Source of the DNA: JALYXI01 sp963716685
Lineage (GTDB): Bacteria; Acidobacteriota; Terriglobia; Bryobacterales; Bryobacteraceae
Direction of reading: 5' to 3'
DNA length: 64,000 nucleotides
Assembly: GCA_963716685.1 (NCBI GenBank)
Contig: CAVQTR010000006.1
Location: 1,054,001-1,118,000, forward strand
Translations under genes and position numbers: made by a program
Notes under the pieces: generated by a model
What the model was told of the DNA's origin: nothing
Database searches by the model: none
The model's input: only the letters and a program-made list of their open reading frames with translations
In this document: piece after piece, positions 48,209 to 56,408 of the stretch
Numbering within the stretch: the first letter of the stretch is position 1
Layout of the letters: every line of letters begins with the position of its first letter

Positions 48209-50365
48209 ATGGCTGAGCTGAGATATACGACGCCGCACGGAATCACGGTAACCCGCAAAGCGTCACGCACGAACTACCGGCGCGGATTGAAACACCTTCT
48301 CGGGGAGTTGGACACGCGGCGCGGAGTTTACCTTTCGTCCGGTTACGAGTTTCCCGGCCGCTACTCGCGCTGGGATTTTGCGTCTACCCGGCCGGCGCTC
48401 GAGATGGTTTCCGCCGGGCGCGAAGTGGTTTTCCACCCTCTGAACGACCGGGGCGCAGCCCTCAACCGCATCCTGGCGCCGGTGCTGGAGGCTCACCCCC
48501 ATTGGGAGTCGTTTGGCCTCGAAGATCAGGATCTGCGCGGAATACTAAAGCCCATGCCGGCGCTGTTTCCGGAGGAAGAGCGCAGCAAACAGCCCTCGGT
48601 CTTCTCCATTCTGCGCGCGCTCACGGAAGAATTTCGAAACGAAGCCGATGACCGTCTTTCCCTGATCGGCACGTTTGGCTACGACCTGCTGTTTCAGTTC
48701 GAACCTGTGGAATTGAAACTGCCGCGGCACGGCCACAAGGATCTGCATCTGTTCCTGTGCGACGACATTTACTACATGGACCGCAAGCGCGAAGTGGTGG
48801 AGCGCTTCGAGTACGAGTTTGAGCGCGCCGAGTTCCACACGAGCGGCCTCGAACGCACGGCAGAGCTGATCTCGAATCCACGGGCGCAGCAGCCGGAGCA
48901 GGTGAAGCAGGAAATCGCATCCGACCACACGCCCGAGGAATACATGGCGAAAGTGGAGACGGTGCGCGAAGGGATGCGCCGCGGCGATTTCTACGAAGTG
49001 GTGCTGCGCCAGACCTTCTCCACGCCTTACGCCGGCAAGGCTTCCGAACTATTCGAGCGCATGCAGCGCGCCAACCCCAGCCCATACGAATTCCTGATCC
49101 AGTTTGGCGATGAGCAACTGGTGGGAGCTTCGCCGGAGATGTTTGTGCGCGTAGAAGGGCCGCGCGTGGAGACCTGCCCCATTTCAGGGACGGCCCGGCG
49201 CACCGGCGATGCCATGCGCGACGCCGCGAGTATCCGTGAACTGCTCAACTCCGCCAAGGAAGAGAGCGAGCTGACCATGTGTACCGATGTGGACCGCAAC
49301 GACAAATCGCGCGTCTGTGAGCCGGGCTCCGTAAAAGTGCTGGCCCGGCGCCTGATCGAATCGTACGCGGGCCTGTTTCACACCGTCGACCACGTCGAGG
49401 GAATATTGCAGGAGGGCTTCGATTCGCTGGATGCGTTTCTCAGCCACATGTGGGCGGTTACGCTGATCGGCGCACCTAAAAAGGCAGCGGCCAACGCCAT
49501 TGAAAGTCTGGAGAAGAGCGCGCGCGGCTGGTACGGCGGCGCGGTAGGGATGCTGAAGCTGAATGGCGATATCAACACCGGCATTCTGATTCGGACTACT
49601 TATCTGAAGGATGGCATCGCGACGTATCCTGCCGGAGCCACGCTTCTTTATGATTCCGATCCGGCTGCCGAGGAGCGCGAGACCCGGCTTAAAGCCACGG
49701 GCTTCTTCCGGCTGCTGGGGAACGAAAACGCACCCGCGCGCGGGGATGCCTCGGCCGAAACCAGCGATGCCAAACTCCTGCTGGTGGATAACGACGACTG
49801 CTTTATCCACACTCTGGCTAACTACGCGCGGCAAACGGGCGCGCGCGTCGTGACATACCGCGCCGGGTTCCCGCTCGACCTAATGCGGACTCTGGCACCG
49901 GATCTGGTTCTGATCTCGCCAGGGCCCGGCAGGCCGAGCGACTTTGGCGTGCGGGAAGTGCTGAAGCAGGCCATCGATCTGGGGATTCCGATCTTTGGCG
50001 TGTGCCTCGGATTGCAGGGCATCGTGGAGACGTTCGGCGGCGAACTGGGCGTTCTGGATTACCCGGTGCACGGAAAGCCGTCGACCGTGCGGCACAATGG
50101 GGAGGGCGTATTTGCGGGGCTGCCCCCGGAATTCACCGTGGGGCGATATCATTCTCTGTTTGCGGTGCGAGACAAATTGCCGGCCTGTCTGGAAATTACG
50201 GCTGAGACGGAGGACGGGGTGATTATGGGCGTGCGGCACCGGCAGCTTCCGATTGAAGCGGTTCAGTTCCATCCGGAATCGCTGCTGACCGCAGCCAACG
50301 ATCTGGGCCTTCAACTGATGCGCAATGCAATGCGGCTGGCGACGGGAGCGGCGGTGGAGAAATGA
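48209..50365 (+). CDS. trpEG: Fused anthranilate synthase TrpE-TrpG
   Basis: A 718-residue fusion that makes anthranilate from chorismate and glutamine, the first step of tryptophan synthesis. Residues 1-510 are the TrpE part with the chorismate-site motifs CPISGTARRTGDAM, ELTMCTDVDRNDKSRVCEPG and GAPKKAAANAIE. Residues 525-718 are the TrpG glutaminase with LISPGPGRPSDF, the nucleophile Cys in IFGVCLGLQGIVE and the His/Glu pair in AVQFHPESLL. The layout is like rhizobial/Azospirillum TrpE(G). No other trp gene is near. PhzE-type proteins share the architecture but usually occur in phenazine clusters. Confidence 0.92.
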   Translation: MAELRYTTPHGITVTRKASRTNYRRGLKHLLGELDTRRGVYLSSGYEFPGRYSRWDFASTRPALEMVSAGREVVFHPLNDRGAALNRILAPVLEAHPHWESFGLEDQDLRGILKPMPALFPEEERSKQPSVFSILRALTEEFRNEADDRLSLIGTFGYDLLFQFEPVELKLPRHGHKDLHLFLCDDIYYMDRKREVVERFEYEFERAEFHTSGLERTAELISNPRAQQPEQVKQEIASDHTPEEYMAKVETVREGMRRGDFYEVVLRQTFSTPYAGKASELFERMQRANPSPYEFLIQFGDEQLVGASPEMFVRVEGPRVETCPISGTARRTGDAMRDAASIRELLNSAKEESELTMCTDVDRNDKSRVCEPGSVKVLARRLIESYAGLFHTVDHVEGILQEGFDSLDAFLSHMWAVTLIGAPKKAAANAIESLEKSARGWYGGAVGMLKLNGDINTGILIRTTYLKDGIATYPAGATLLYDSDPAAEERETRLKATGFFRLLGNENAPARGDASAETSDAKLLLVDNDDCFIHTLANYARQTGARVVTYRAGFPLDLMRTLAPDLVLISPGPGRPSDFGVREVLKQAIDLGIPIFGVCLGLQGIVETFGGELGVLDYPVHGKPSTVRHNGEGVFAGLPPEFTVGRYHSLFAVRDKLPACLEITAETEDGVIMGVRHRQLPIEAVQFHPESLLTAANDLGLQLMRNAMRLATGAAVEK

Positions 50366-51228
50366 AGGTACTGGCGGGAATTTTTCTGATCATAAGCGCG
50401 GCCATGGCACAGGATGAGCCGAGGACAATGCTGCTGTGGCCGAATGGCGCGCCCGGCGCGCTCGGCGATGCGGATGCCGATAAGCCGAGCCTGACTTACT
50501 ATGCTCCGCGCGGAAACAGCAAGGACGCCACGGCGGTGATTGTATGTCCCGGCGGGGGCTACGGCGCGCTGGCGATGAATCACGAGGGCCGCCAGATCGC
50601 CAACTGGCTAAATTCCTATGGGATAGCCGCGTTCGTCCTGAAATACCGGCTCGGGCCGAAGTATCACCATCCGGTCGAAATGGGAGATGCGCAACGCGCG
50701 GTGCGCATGGTTCGATCCCGCGCCAAAGAATTCAATGTTTCGCCCGAGCGCATCGGCGCGTGGGGGTTCTCCGCCGGCGGCCATCTGGTCTCGACTATCG
50801 GCACGCATTTCGAAGCAGCCAATACGGTCGCAGGGGACCCGATTGATACGGCAAGCAGCCGACCGGATTTCCTGATCCTGGCGTATCCGGTCATCTCGTT
50901 CACTACGCCTTATACCCACAAAGGTTCAATGAAGAACCTGCTGGGCGATAATCCCGACCGCTCGCTCGTCGAAAGCCTGTCGAACGAACTGCAGGTGACG
51001 GAAAAAACGCCGCCGACCTTCTTGTTTTCCACAAACGGCGATACGGCAGTCCCCGCCGAAAACGCCGTCCTGTTCTACCTGGCGCTGCGGAAAGCGAAAG
51101 TGCCGGCGGAGATCCACGTGTTTCAGAACGGTCCTCACGGAGTAGGCCTGGGGAGCAGTGATGCGGCGCTGGCGGAATGGCCGGTGACGCTGGCGAACTG
51201 GTTGCGGATCAGGGGGTTGGTGAAATGA
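50362..51228 (+). CDS. Exported alpha/beta-hydrolase (acetyl-xylan esterase/BD-FAE-like)
   Basis: A 288-residue secreted esterase. Signal peptide residues 1-16 (MKVLAGIFLIISAAMA). The oxyanion motif is VIVCPGGGYGALA near 56-68, the nucleophile is GAWGFSAGGHL (G-x-S-x-G, Ser near 133), and the Asp/His pair is in FLFSTNGDTAVP and FQNGPHGVGLG. Such enzymes remove acetyl groups from hemicellulose or other carbohydrate esters. The start overlaps the trpEG stop by 4 bp and its stop overlaps the next gene by 4 bp, an unexpected coupling between a cytoplasmic biosynthetic enzyme and a secreted hydrolase. Confidence 0.88.
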   Translation: MKVLAGIFLIISAAMAQDEPRTMLLWPNGAPGALGDADADKPSLTYYAPRGNSKDATAVIVCPGGGYGALAMNHEGRQIANWLNSYGIAAFVLKYRLGPKYHHPVEMGDAQRAVRMVRSRAKEFNVSPERIGAWGFSAGGHLVSTIGTHFEAANTVAGDPIDTASSRPDFLILAYPVISFTTPYTHKGSMKNLLGDNPDRSLVESLSNELQVTEKTPPTFLFSTNGDTAVPAENAVLFYLALRKAKVPAEIHVFQNGPHGVGLGSSDAALAEWPVTLANWLRIRGLVK

Positions 51229-52250
51229 GCACGCTCGCTTTGGAACAGCCGGGAAAGTTTGGGTTTCGAGATCCCGCGGGAGCGCGGCGGCCCGGCCCGG
51301 GAGAGGTCTTGGTGCGGGTCAACCGCGTCGGCATTTGCGGAACGGATCTGCATGCATGGGAAGGCAAGCAGCCGTTTTTCGAATACCCGCGCATTCTGGG
51401 ACATGAACTCTCAGTGGTTGTTGAAGCCACAGGGGATAGCGTGACGCGCGTCTCCGCGGGCCAAAAGTGCGCCGTGCGGCCCTACATTGCGTGCGGCGAC
51501 TGCCTTGCCTGCCGCAATGGCAAGCCCAATTGCTGCATGAGAATCCGCGTCCTGGGCGTGCACATCGACGGCGGCATGCAGGACTGGCTGACCGTTCCCG
51601 CCGACTACCTGCACGCTTCCTCGAAACTGACGCTTGAAGAGTTGGCGCTGGTGGAACCGCTCAGCATTGGCGCACATGGCGTTTGGCGCTCCGGCATTGG
51701 CGCGGGTGAGACCGCTCTGGTGCTCGGTGCGGGGCCCATCGGTCTAGCCGTGATTGCGGGCGTGCGCGCGGCGGGCGCCAAATTCGCCGTCATGGAAGTG
51801 AGCGAAAAGCGGATGGCGTTCTGCCGTAACCATGCTGGAGTGGAGACCTGTATTGACGCCCGTGGCGATGCTCTCGCTGCGGCTCTCGAGACTTTCGGCG
51901 GTGACCTGCCGAGCGTGGTTTTCGATTGCACGGGCAACCCAAAATCAATGATGGGTTCGTTTCGCTATGTGGCGCACGGCGGAAAGCTGGTGTTCGTGGG
52001 GCTCTATCCCGGAGACATCACGTTTTCGGATCCGGAGTTTCACAAACGCGAGATGACCATCATGGCCAGCCGCAATGCGACGGCGACCGATTTCGACCGG
52101 GTGATCGCCTCACTTGAGGCCGGAAAGATTCTGACCGCTCCCTGGATTGAACATCGGTACACGCCGGAAACGCTGGTGGAGGCGTTCCCGGCACTGCTCA
52201 ACCCGGAACTGGGAGTATTGAAGCCGCTGGTGACCTGGAAAGCGGATTAA
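51225..52250 (+). CDS. Zinc-dependent medium-chain alcohol/polyol dehydrogenase
   Basis: A 341-residue MDR enzyme. The catalytic zinc ligands are visible in GICGTDLHAWEG (Cys near 38) and GHELSVVVE (His/Glu near 62); the structural zinc loop has CGDCLACRNGKPNCC near 92-106. The NAD(P) fold shows VLGAGPIGLAVIAG near 170. The pattern fits sorbitol/L-galactonate/threonine-dehydrogenase-type members; the substrate is open. Start ATG overlaps the esterase stop by 4 bp. It ends overlapping the convergent YceI gene by 4 bp. Confidence 0.9.
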   Translation: MSTLALEQPGKFGFRDPAGARRPGPGEVLVRVNRVGICGTDLHAWEGKQPFFEYPRILGHELSVVVEATGDSVTRVSAGQKCAVRPYIACGDCLACRNGKPNCCMRIRVLGVHIDGGMQDWLTVPADYLHASSKLTLEELALVEPLSIGAHGVWRSGIGAGETALVLGAGPIGLAVIAGVRAAGAKFAVMEVSEKRMAFCRNHAGVETCIDARGDALAAALETFGGDLPSVVFDCTGNPKSMMGSFRYVAHGGKLVFVGLYPGDITFSDPEFHKREMTIMASRNATATDFDRVIASLEAGKILTAPWIEHRYTPETLVEAFPALLNPELGVLKPLVTWKAD

Positions 52251-52780
52251 GCCGCTTTTGTCAGCTCGAGTTCGAGGGTCACCTTTACATCCTCGCCGAG
52301 CACGATTCCGCCTGTCTCGAGCGCTGCGTTCCAGGTGAGTCCGAAATGAGTGCGGTTCACTTTCGTGGTGGCGCTGGTACCCGTACGGAATCCGCCCCAC
52401 GGATCTTTCCCTTCCGGAGCGAGGGGTTCGGCATTCAGCACCACTTCCTTCGTGACGCCGTGAATGGTGAGATCGCCGGTTATCTTCACCTCGTCGCCGT
52501 CCGCGGCGATGCTTTTGCTTTTGAAGGTGATGACCGGGTATTGCGCCACATCAAGGAAATCCGGGCTCTTCACGTGACCGTCACGATTGGGATCTCCGGT
52601 ATTGAAAGTGGTGGCGTCTATGGACGCATCGATGCTCGAGGCGCTCAGGTTTTCGGGATCGTATACAACCGTTCCCGAAACGCCGCTGAACGAACCACGG
52701 ACATTGGTGATCATCATGTGCCGCACAGAAAAGTGCGCGCTCGAATGCGCCGGGTCTATCTTGTAGGTGGTGGTAGCCAT
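52247..52780 (-). CDS. YceI family lipocalin-like protein
   Basis: A 177-residue YceI protein, an eight-stranded barrel that holds a polyisoprenoid or amphipathic ligand. Characteristic segments are YKIDPAHSSAHFSVRHMMIT at the N-terminus, KSPDFLDVAQYPVITFKS in the middle and GDLTIHGVTKEVVLNAE. There is no signal peptide, so it is predicted cytoplasmic, unlike E. coli YceI. It stands alone between convergent and co-directional neighbours; such genes often respond to stress. Confidence 0.9.
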   Translation of the reverse strand: MATTTYKIDPAHSSAHFSVRHMMITNVRGSFSGVSGTVVYDPENLSASSIDASIDATTFNTGDPNRDGHVKSPDFLDVAQYPVITFKSKSIAADGDEVKITGDLTIHGVTKEVVLNAEPLAPEGKDPWGGFRTGTSATTKVNRTHFGLTWNAALETGGIVLGEDVKVTLELELTKAA

Positions 52781-52826
52781 TGCGGGTTTGGATTGAGGCC
52801 GGCGCGCAATGGATTCAGATTTGGCG

Positions 52827-54203
52827 CTACGGGTTCCAGCAGCAGGGCGATGGCGTCAGGAAATAAGCGCCGGCATTGTGGGTGGTGAATGCGATCCGAG
52901 CCGTTCCGGACGAATTGATCACGATGGGAAACTGCCCGTTGGCGACGTCACCCAGAGTGGTGCCGGAAATTTTGTATTTCCAGACCAGGGCGCCGGCGCT
53001 GGGAATCAAGTTGACCGCCGCCACATACGAAGGACCCAACCCGCCAATGGAGGCCGTGCCCAGAACCATGACGCCGGCTGGAGTGATGTTGGTGGTGGAC
53101 GTGGGAGCGCTCAAGGCGGCCGTTTGAATAGGCCCGATCAGAGCGTTGACGTCGAGAGTTTGCACGATGGTGCCATCCGCCTCACTGAAACGCCACAGGT
53201 ACTGAAAGCCCGATGCGAACGCCCAGACGCCTCCGCGCGGATCCTGAGTAACCGCTGCGAGGATCTTTCCCGGAAGGGGCGCCGCCCAGACCATCTGCGG
53301 GGCGCTTCCGGTGTCAAGCACCGAAAAAAGAACTGGCGGACCAGGGCCATCCGGATTCATGGAAGCGCCGTCGAAGTAGATGGTTTTGGTGGCCGTGTTA
53401 CAGTGCGGACTTCCTCCGCTGGGACCGCCAAACGGGAATGTCCATGCCACGGAGAACAAGGGCGACGATCCCGGATTCACGATGACCTTGGCCAGTTCTC
53501 CCGTCGCTGTATCGCCCTGCTTTTGGAGTGACACATAGATCGCATTCCCGATCACGCAGGGCGTGTTGATCGTGTCGTAGCCGGCTCCACTGGCATCAGT
53601 AACCTTGAGAGTGCCCAGCAGCGTTCCGTCTGTGAATGAGTAAAAGGCAATGGGACCGGCATAGGTAGCGGCGACTATCACGTTTCCGTTGACAGTCACC
53701 ATGCTAATGGGCAGACCCTGTACCTTGGTTTTCCAGACCACATTCCCATTCGGATCAAACCGAGCGATCGTCGCATTGTCAGTTGCTACTACGTCCCCGT
53801 AGATATCGACGATGGGAGCGGAGGTGTAAGCAAAGCCATTAAAGAGGCTGGAGGTCCACTTCCGATTGCCGTCTCCGTCGTAAACAATCAGATTCGGACC
53901 GGTACCCTGAGTTTGATTCAGGGAGCAGGCTACCGTATTACCCGGGCCGTTCGAGACACAGCCCAGACCAGGTCCGGATCCTTTGGAGACCGTATCGTGA
54001 GCGACCAGTGAGATGCCGCCGGTGGATGGCAGCTGAATATTCGGGTTCCCGGATAGTGTGTTGTCGCAATGAGCGGTAGGACAGCCAGTTGAGGACAGCA
54101 CCAGGCTGTCAGCGATCGCGAAAGGAGATGCGCAAAACGGCAATCCGGAAGCGAGAACAGAAGTTCGAAAAACGGCGATTACACGGTTTCTGCGCATTGC
54201 CAC
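52827..54203 (-). CDS. Secreted PQQ-like beta-propeller protein, hypothetical
   Basis: A 458-residue exported protein. After a signal peptide (VFRTSVLASGLPFCASPFAI) the chain is repetitive beta sheet resembling PQQ-binding or quinoprotein propeller blades, e.g. LIVYDGDGNRKWTSSL, IARFDPNGNVVWKTKV and ALVWKYKISGT. No catalytic site is evident, so it may be a surface binding or structural protein. Start could also be Met at residue 3. Cysteine pairs near the N-terminus (GCPTAHC) and the terminal PCCWNP suggest disulfides. Confidence 0.65.
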   Translation of the reverse strand: MAMRRNRVIAVFRTSVLASGLPFCASPFAIADSLVLSSTGCPTAHCDNTLSGNPNIQLPSTGGISLVAHDTVSKGSGPGLGCVSNGPGNTVACSLNQTQGTGPNLIVYDGDGNRKWTSSLFNGFAYTSAPIVDIYGDVVATDNATIARFDPNGNVVWKTKVQGLPISMVTVNGNVIVAATYAGPIAFYSFTDGTLLGTLKVTDASGAGYDTINTPCVIGNAIYVSLQKQGDTATGELAKVIVNPGSSPLFSVAWTFPFGGPSGGSPHCNTATKTIYFDGASMNPDGPGPPVLFSVLDTGSAPQMVWAAPLPGKILAAVTQDPRGGVWAFASGFQYLWRFSEADGTIVQTLDVNALIGPIQTAALSAPTSTTNITPAGVMVLGTASIGGLGPSYVAAVNLIPSAGALVWKYKISGTTLGDVANGQFPIVINSSGTARIAFTTHNAGAYFLTPSPCCWNP

Positions 54204-54313
54204 AGACTACTTCATAGTTACATGCAAAATATACTACGAAGGTTAGGATGCGTGCTGAAATTAACTGATGTAAGAAACGATAGGTCTTTCTACGATTCGC
54301 GCGACCGGCTGAA

Positions 54314-56335
54314 TTAGGAAACCGCTGTTAACCCCGCGCGCTCCAGAAGGGCTGAAGGGTCGGGATCGCGTCCCATGAACCGGCGGTATAACTCGCCTGG
54401 GTCTTCACTGTCGCCTTTCGAAAGTATGTGCTCGCGGAACGCCAGCCCGGCGGAACGGCTAAAGATTCCTTCGCTTCGGAAACGGGTAAAAGCATCGGCA
54501 TCCAGAACCTCGGCCCACTTATAGCTGTAATATCCTGCGCCATAACCAACCGGGCTTCCAAAAAGATGGGTGAACGCGGCAGTCAGCGCATGGTCGGGGG
54601 GCAGTGGCGCTGCGGAAAACTGCTGGATGATGTCGCGAGCATACCGGGTTGCGTCGCCGTCGCGCGCAGGGTCATAACGGGTGTGAAGGCTTAGGTCCAC
54701 AATGCCAAAGCCGAGTTGCCGCATCTGGCCGTTGGCGGCCCGGAAGTTTCGCGCGCGCAGCATCTTTTGAAATAACTCGTCCGGAATGGGTTCACCGGTC
54801 TGATAATGGCGCGCGAATAAGTCGAGAGCTTCGCGTTCCCAGCACCAGTTTTCCATGATCTGCGACGGTAACTCCACGAAATCCCACGCGACCGCCGTAC
54901 CTGCAAGGCTCTTCACCTCTACGCGAGAAAGCGCATGGTGCAGCAGGTGGCCGAACTCATGGAAGATGGTCTCCACATCGCGGTGGGTGAGTAGTGCGGG
55001 CTGATCCCCGATGGGCGCACTCATGTTGCCGCAGATGCAACCGGCGTGCGGCTCGAAGTGCCCGGGCTCGTCCACGCCCGTCAGGAAGGCATCCATCCAT
55101 GCTCCGCCGCGCTTATCTTCGCGGGGATACCAATCGGCGTAGAAGCCACCCACAAACTGGTCGCTCTCGTCGCGAATCTGGTAATACTTCACGTCGGGAT
55201 GCCAGACCGGAACGCCGGACTTCTCAATCACCTGAATTCCGTAGAGCCGCTCGACGATATCGAACATCCCGGCGACAACGCGCGCGGTTGAGAAGTAAGG
55301 CCGCAGTTCCTCTTCGTCGAAATCGTAAAGATCCTTGCGCTGCTTTTCCGCGTAGTACCCGATATCCCACGGCTCGAGCGGCACGCCCGCAAAAGACTTT
55401 AGTTCGTCGTTCTCGCGGTCGAAATGGTGGCGCACTTTGGTTTCAATCGCGCGCAGGAACTCCAGAGCATGCGCGCCGGTGTGCGCCATGCGGTCCCAAA
55501 GCACGAAGTCGGCGAAATCGCGAAACCCGAGCAGCGTTGCTTTGGCTCTGCGCAGTTCCAGGATCCGCTCCACCAGCGGGCGGTTGTCCAGCGGTCCCGC
55601 AGTGGCGCGCGTGCTGTGCGCGTGGTAAACCTGCTGGCGGATTCCGGCGTCGTCCAGATACATCATGACCGGCGTGTAGCTGGGGGCTTGCAGGGTGAAA
55701 CGCCAGCCCTCGACGTTCTTCGCTTCGGCGCTCTGACGCGCAGCCGCGATTGCAGTAGGCGGCAAACCCAGGAGCTGCTTCTCATCGGTCACCAGCAGTT
55801 CGAAAGCGTTTGTTGAGTCCAGAACGTTCTCAGAAAACTTGGTTGTGAGTTTCGCCAGCTCGACATCGATTTCAGCCAGTTTCGCTTTGCCCTCGGGATC
55901 CAGTTCCGCGCCGTGGCGGCGGAAGCTGTCCAGCGTCTTCGTCAGAAACCGCCGGCGCGTGCCTCTCAGATCCCGCGCCTCCTCCGTCGTGGCAAATGCC
56001 TGCAGCTGTCTCCACAGGCCCTCATGCAGTGGAATGCGCGAATAAAATTCACTCGCCAGCGGCTCCACGGCATTGAAGGCGGCCCGCAGCTCCGGCGTAG
56101 TGCGTACGCCTTCCAGATGCCGCACCACGCTCATCGCGTAATCCAGCCGCTCGGTTACCTTCTCGAGCGCCAGCATGGTGTTGGCATAGGTCCGCGGCGC
56201 CGGGTCGGAAGCAAGGGCTTCCAGATTCGCCGCGGAATCGCGCAGCAGTTCGTGGATGGCCGGTTCGACATGGGCGGGTTCTACCTGATCGAAGGGAATC
56301 TCGAACTGAATGCGCAGCAACGGATTTGCAGACAT
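54314..56335 (-). CDS. M3 family oligopeptidase (oligopeptidase A/PrlC-like)
   Basis: A 673-residue zinc metallopeptidase that degrades short peptides, including cleaved signal peptides, in the cytoplasm. The M3 active site TIFHEFGHLLHHAL (HExxH variant HEFGH) lies near 459-472, with the third ligand Glu in VELPSQIMENWCWE. An N-terminal helical domain (EALASDPAPRTYANTMLALE) precedes it. Length is normal for the family. It is divergent from dnaE across 73 bp. Confidence 0.93.
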   Translation of the reverse strand: MSANPLLRIQFEIPFDQVEPAHVEPAIHELLRDSAANLEALASDPAPRTYANTMLALEKVTERLDYAMSVVRHLEGVRTTPELRAAFNAVEPLASEFYSRIPLHEGLWRQLQAFATTEEARDLRGTRRRFLTKTLDSFRRHGAELDPEGKAKLAEIDVELAKLTTKFSENVLDSTNAFELLVTDEKQLLGLPPTAIAAARQSAEAKNVEGWRFTLQAPSYTPVMMYLDDAGIRQQVYHAHSTRATAGPLDNRPLVERILELRRAKATLLGFRDFADFVLWDRMAHTGAHALEFLRAIETKVRHHFDRENDELKSFAGVPLEPWDIGYYAEKQRKDLYDFDEEELRPYFSTARVVAGMFDIVERLYGIQVIEKSGVPVWHPDVKYYQIRDESDQFVGGFYADWYPREDKRGGAWMDAFLTGVDEPGHFEPHAGCICGNMSAPIGDQPALLTHRDVETIFHEFGHLLHHALSRVEVKSLAGTAVAWDFVELPSQIMENWCWEREALDLFARHYQTGEPIPDELFQKMLRARNFRAANGQMRQLGFGIVDLSLHTRYDPARDGDATRYARDIIQQFSAAPLPPDHALTAAFTHLFGSPVGYGAGYYSYKWAEVLDADAFTRFRSEGIFSRSAGLAFREHILSKGDSEDPGELYRRFMGRDPDPSALLERAGLTAVS

Positions 56336-56408
56336 GACGGATTAGTTTCAGGATACGCAAAATTTGCCCCCGTTGGATTTACAATAGGGGTACTCCCCCG
56401 CCGTCCCT

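Noticed and set aside
48209..50365. Phenazine-type PhzE
   Set aside because: Architecture is shared, but no phz genes are near and the layout matches TrpE-TrpG fusions; tryptophan synthesis is the simpler reading.
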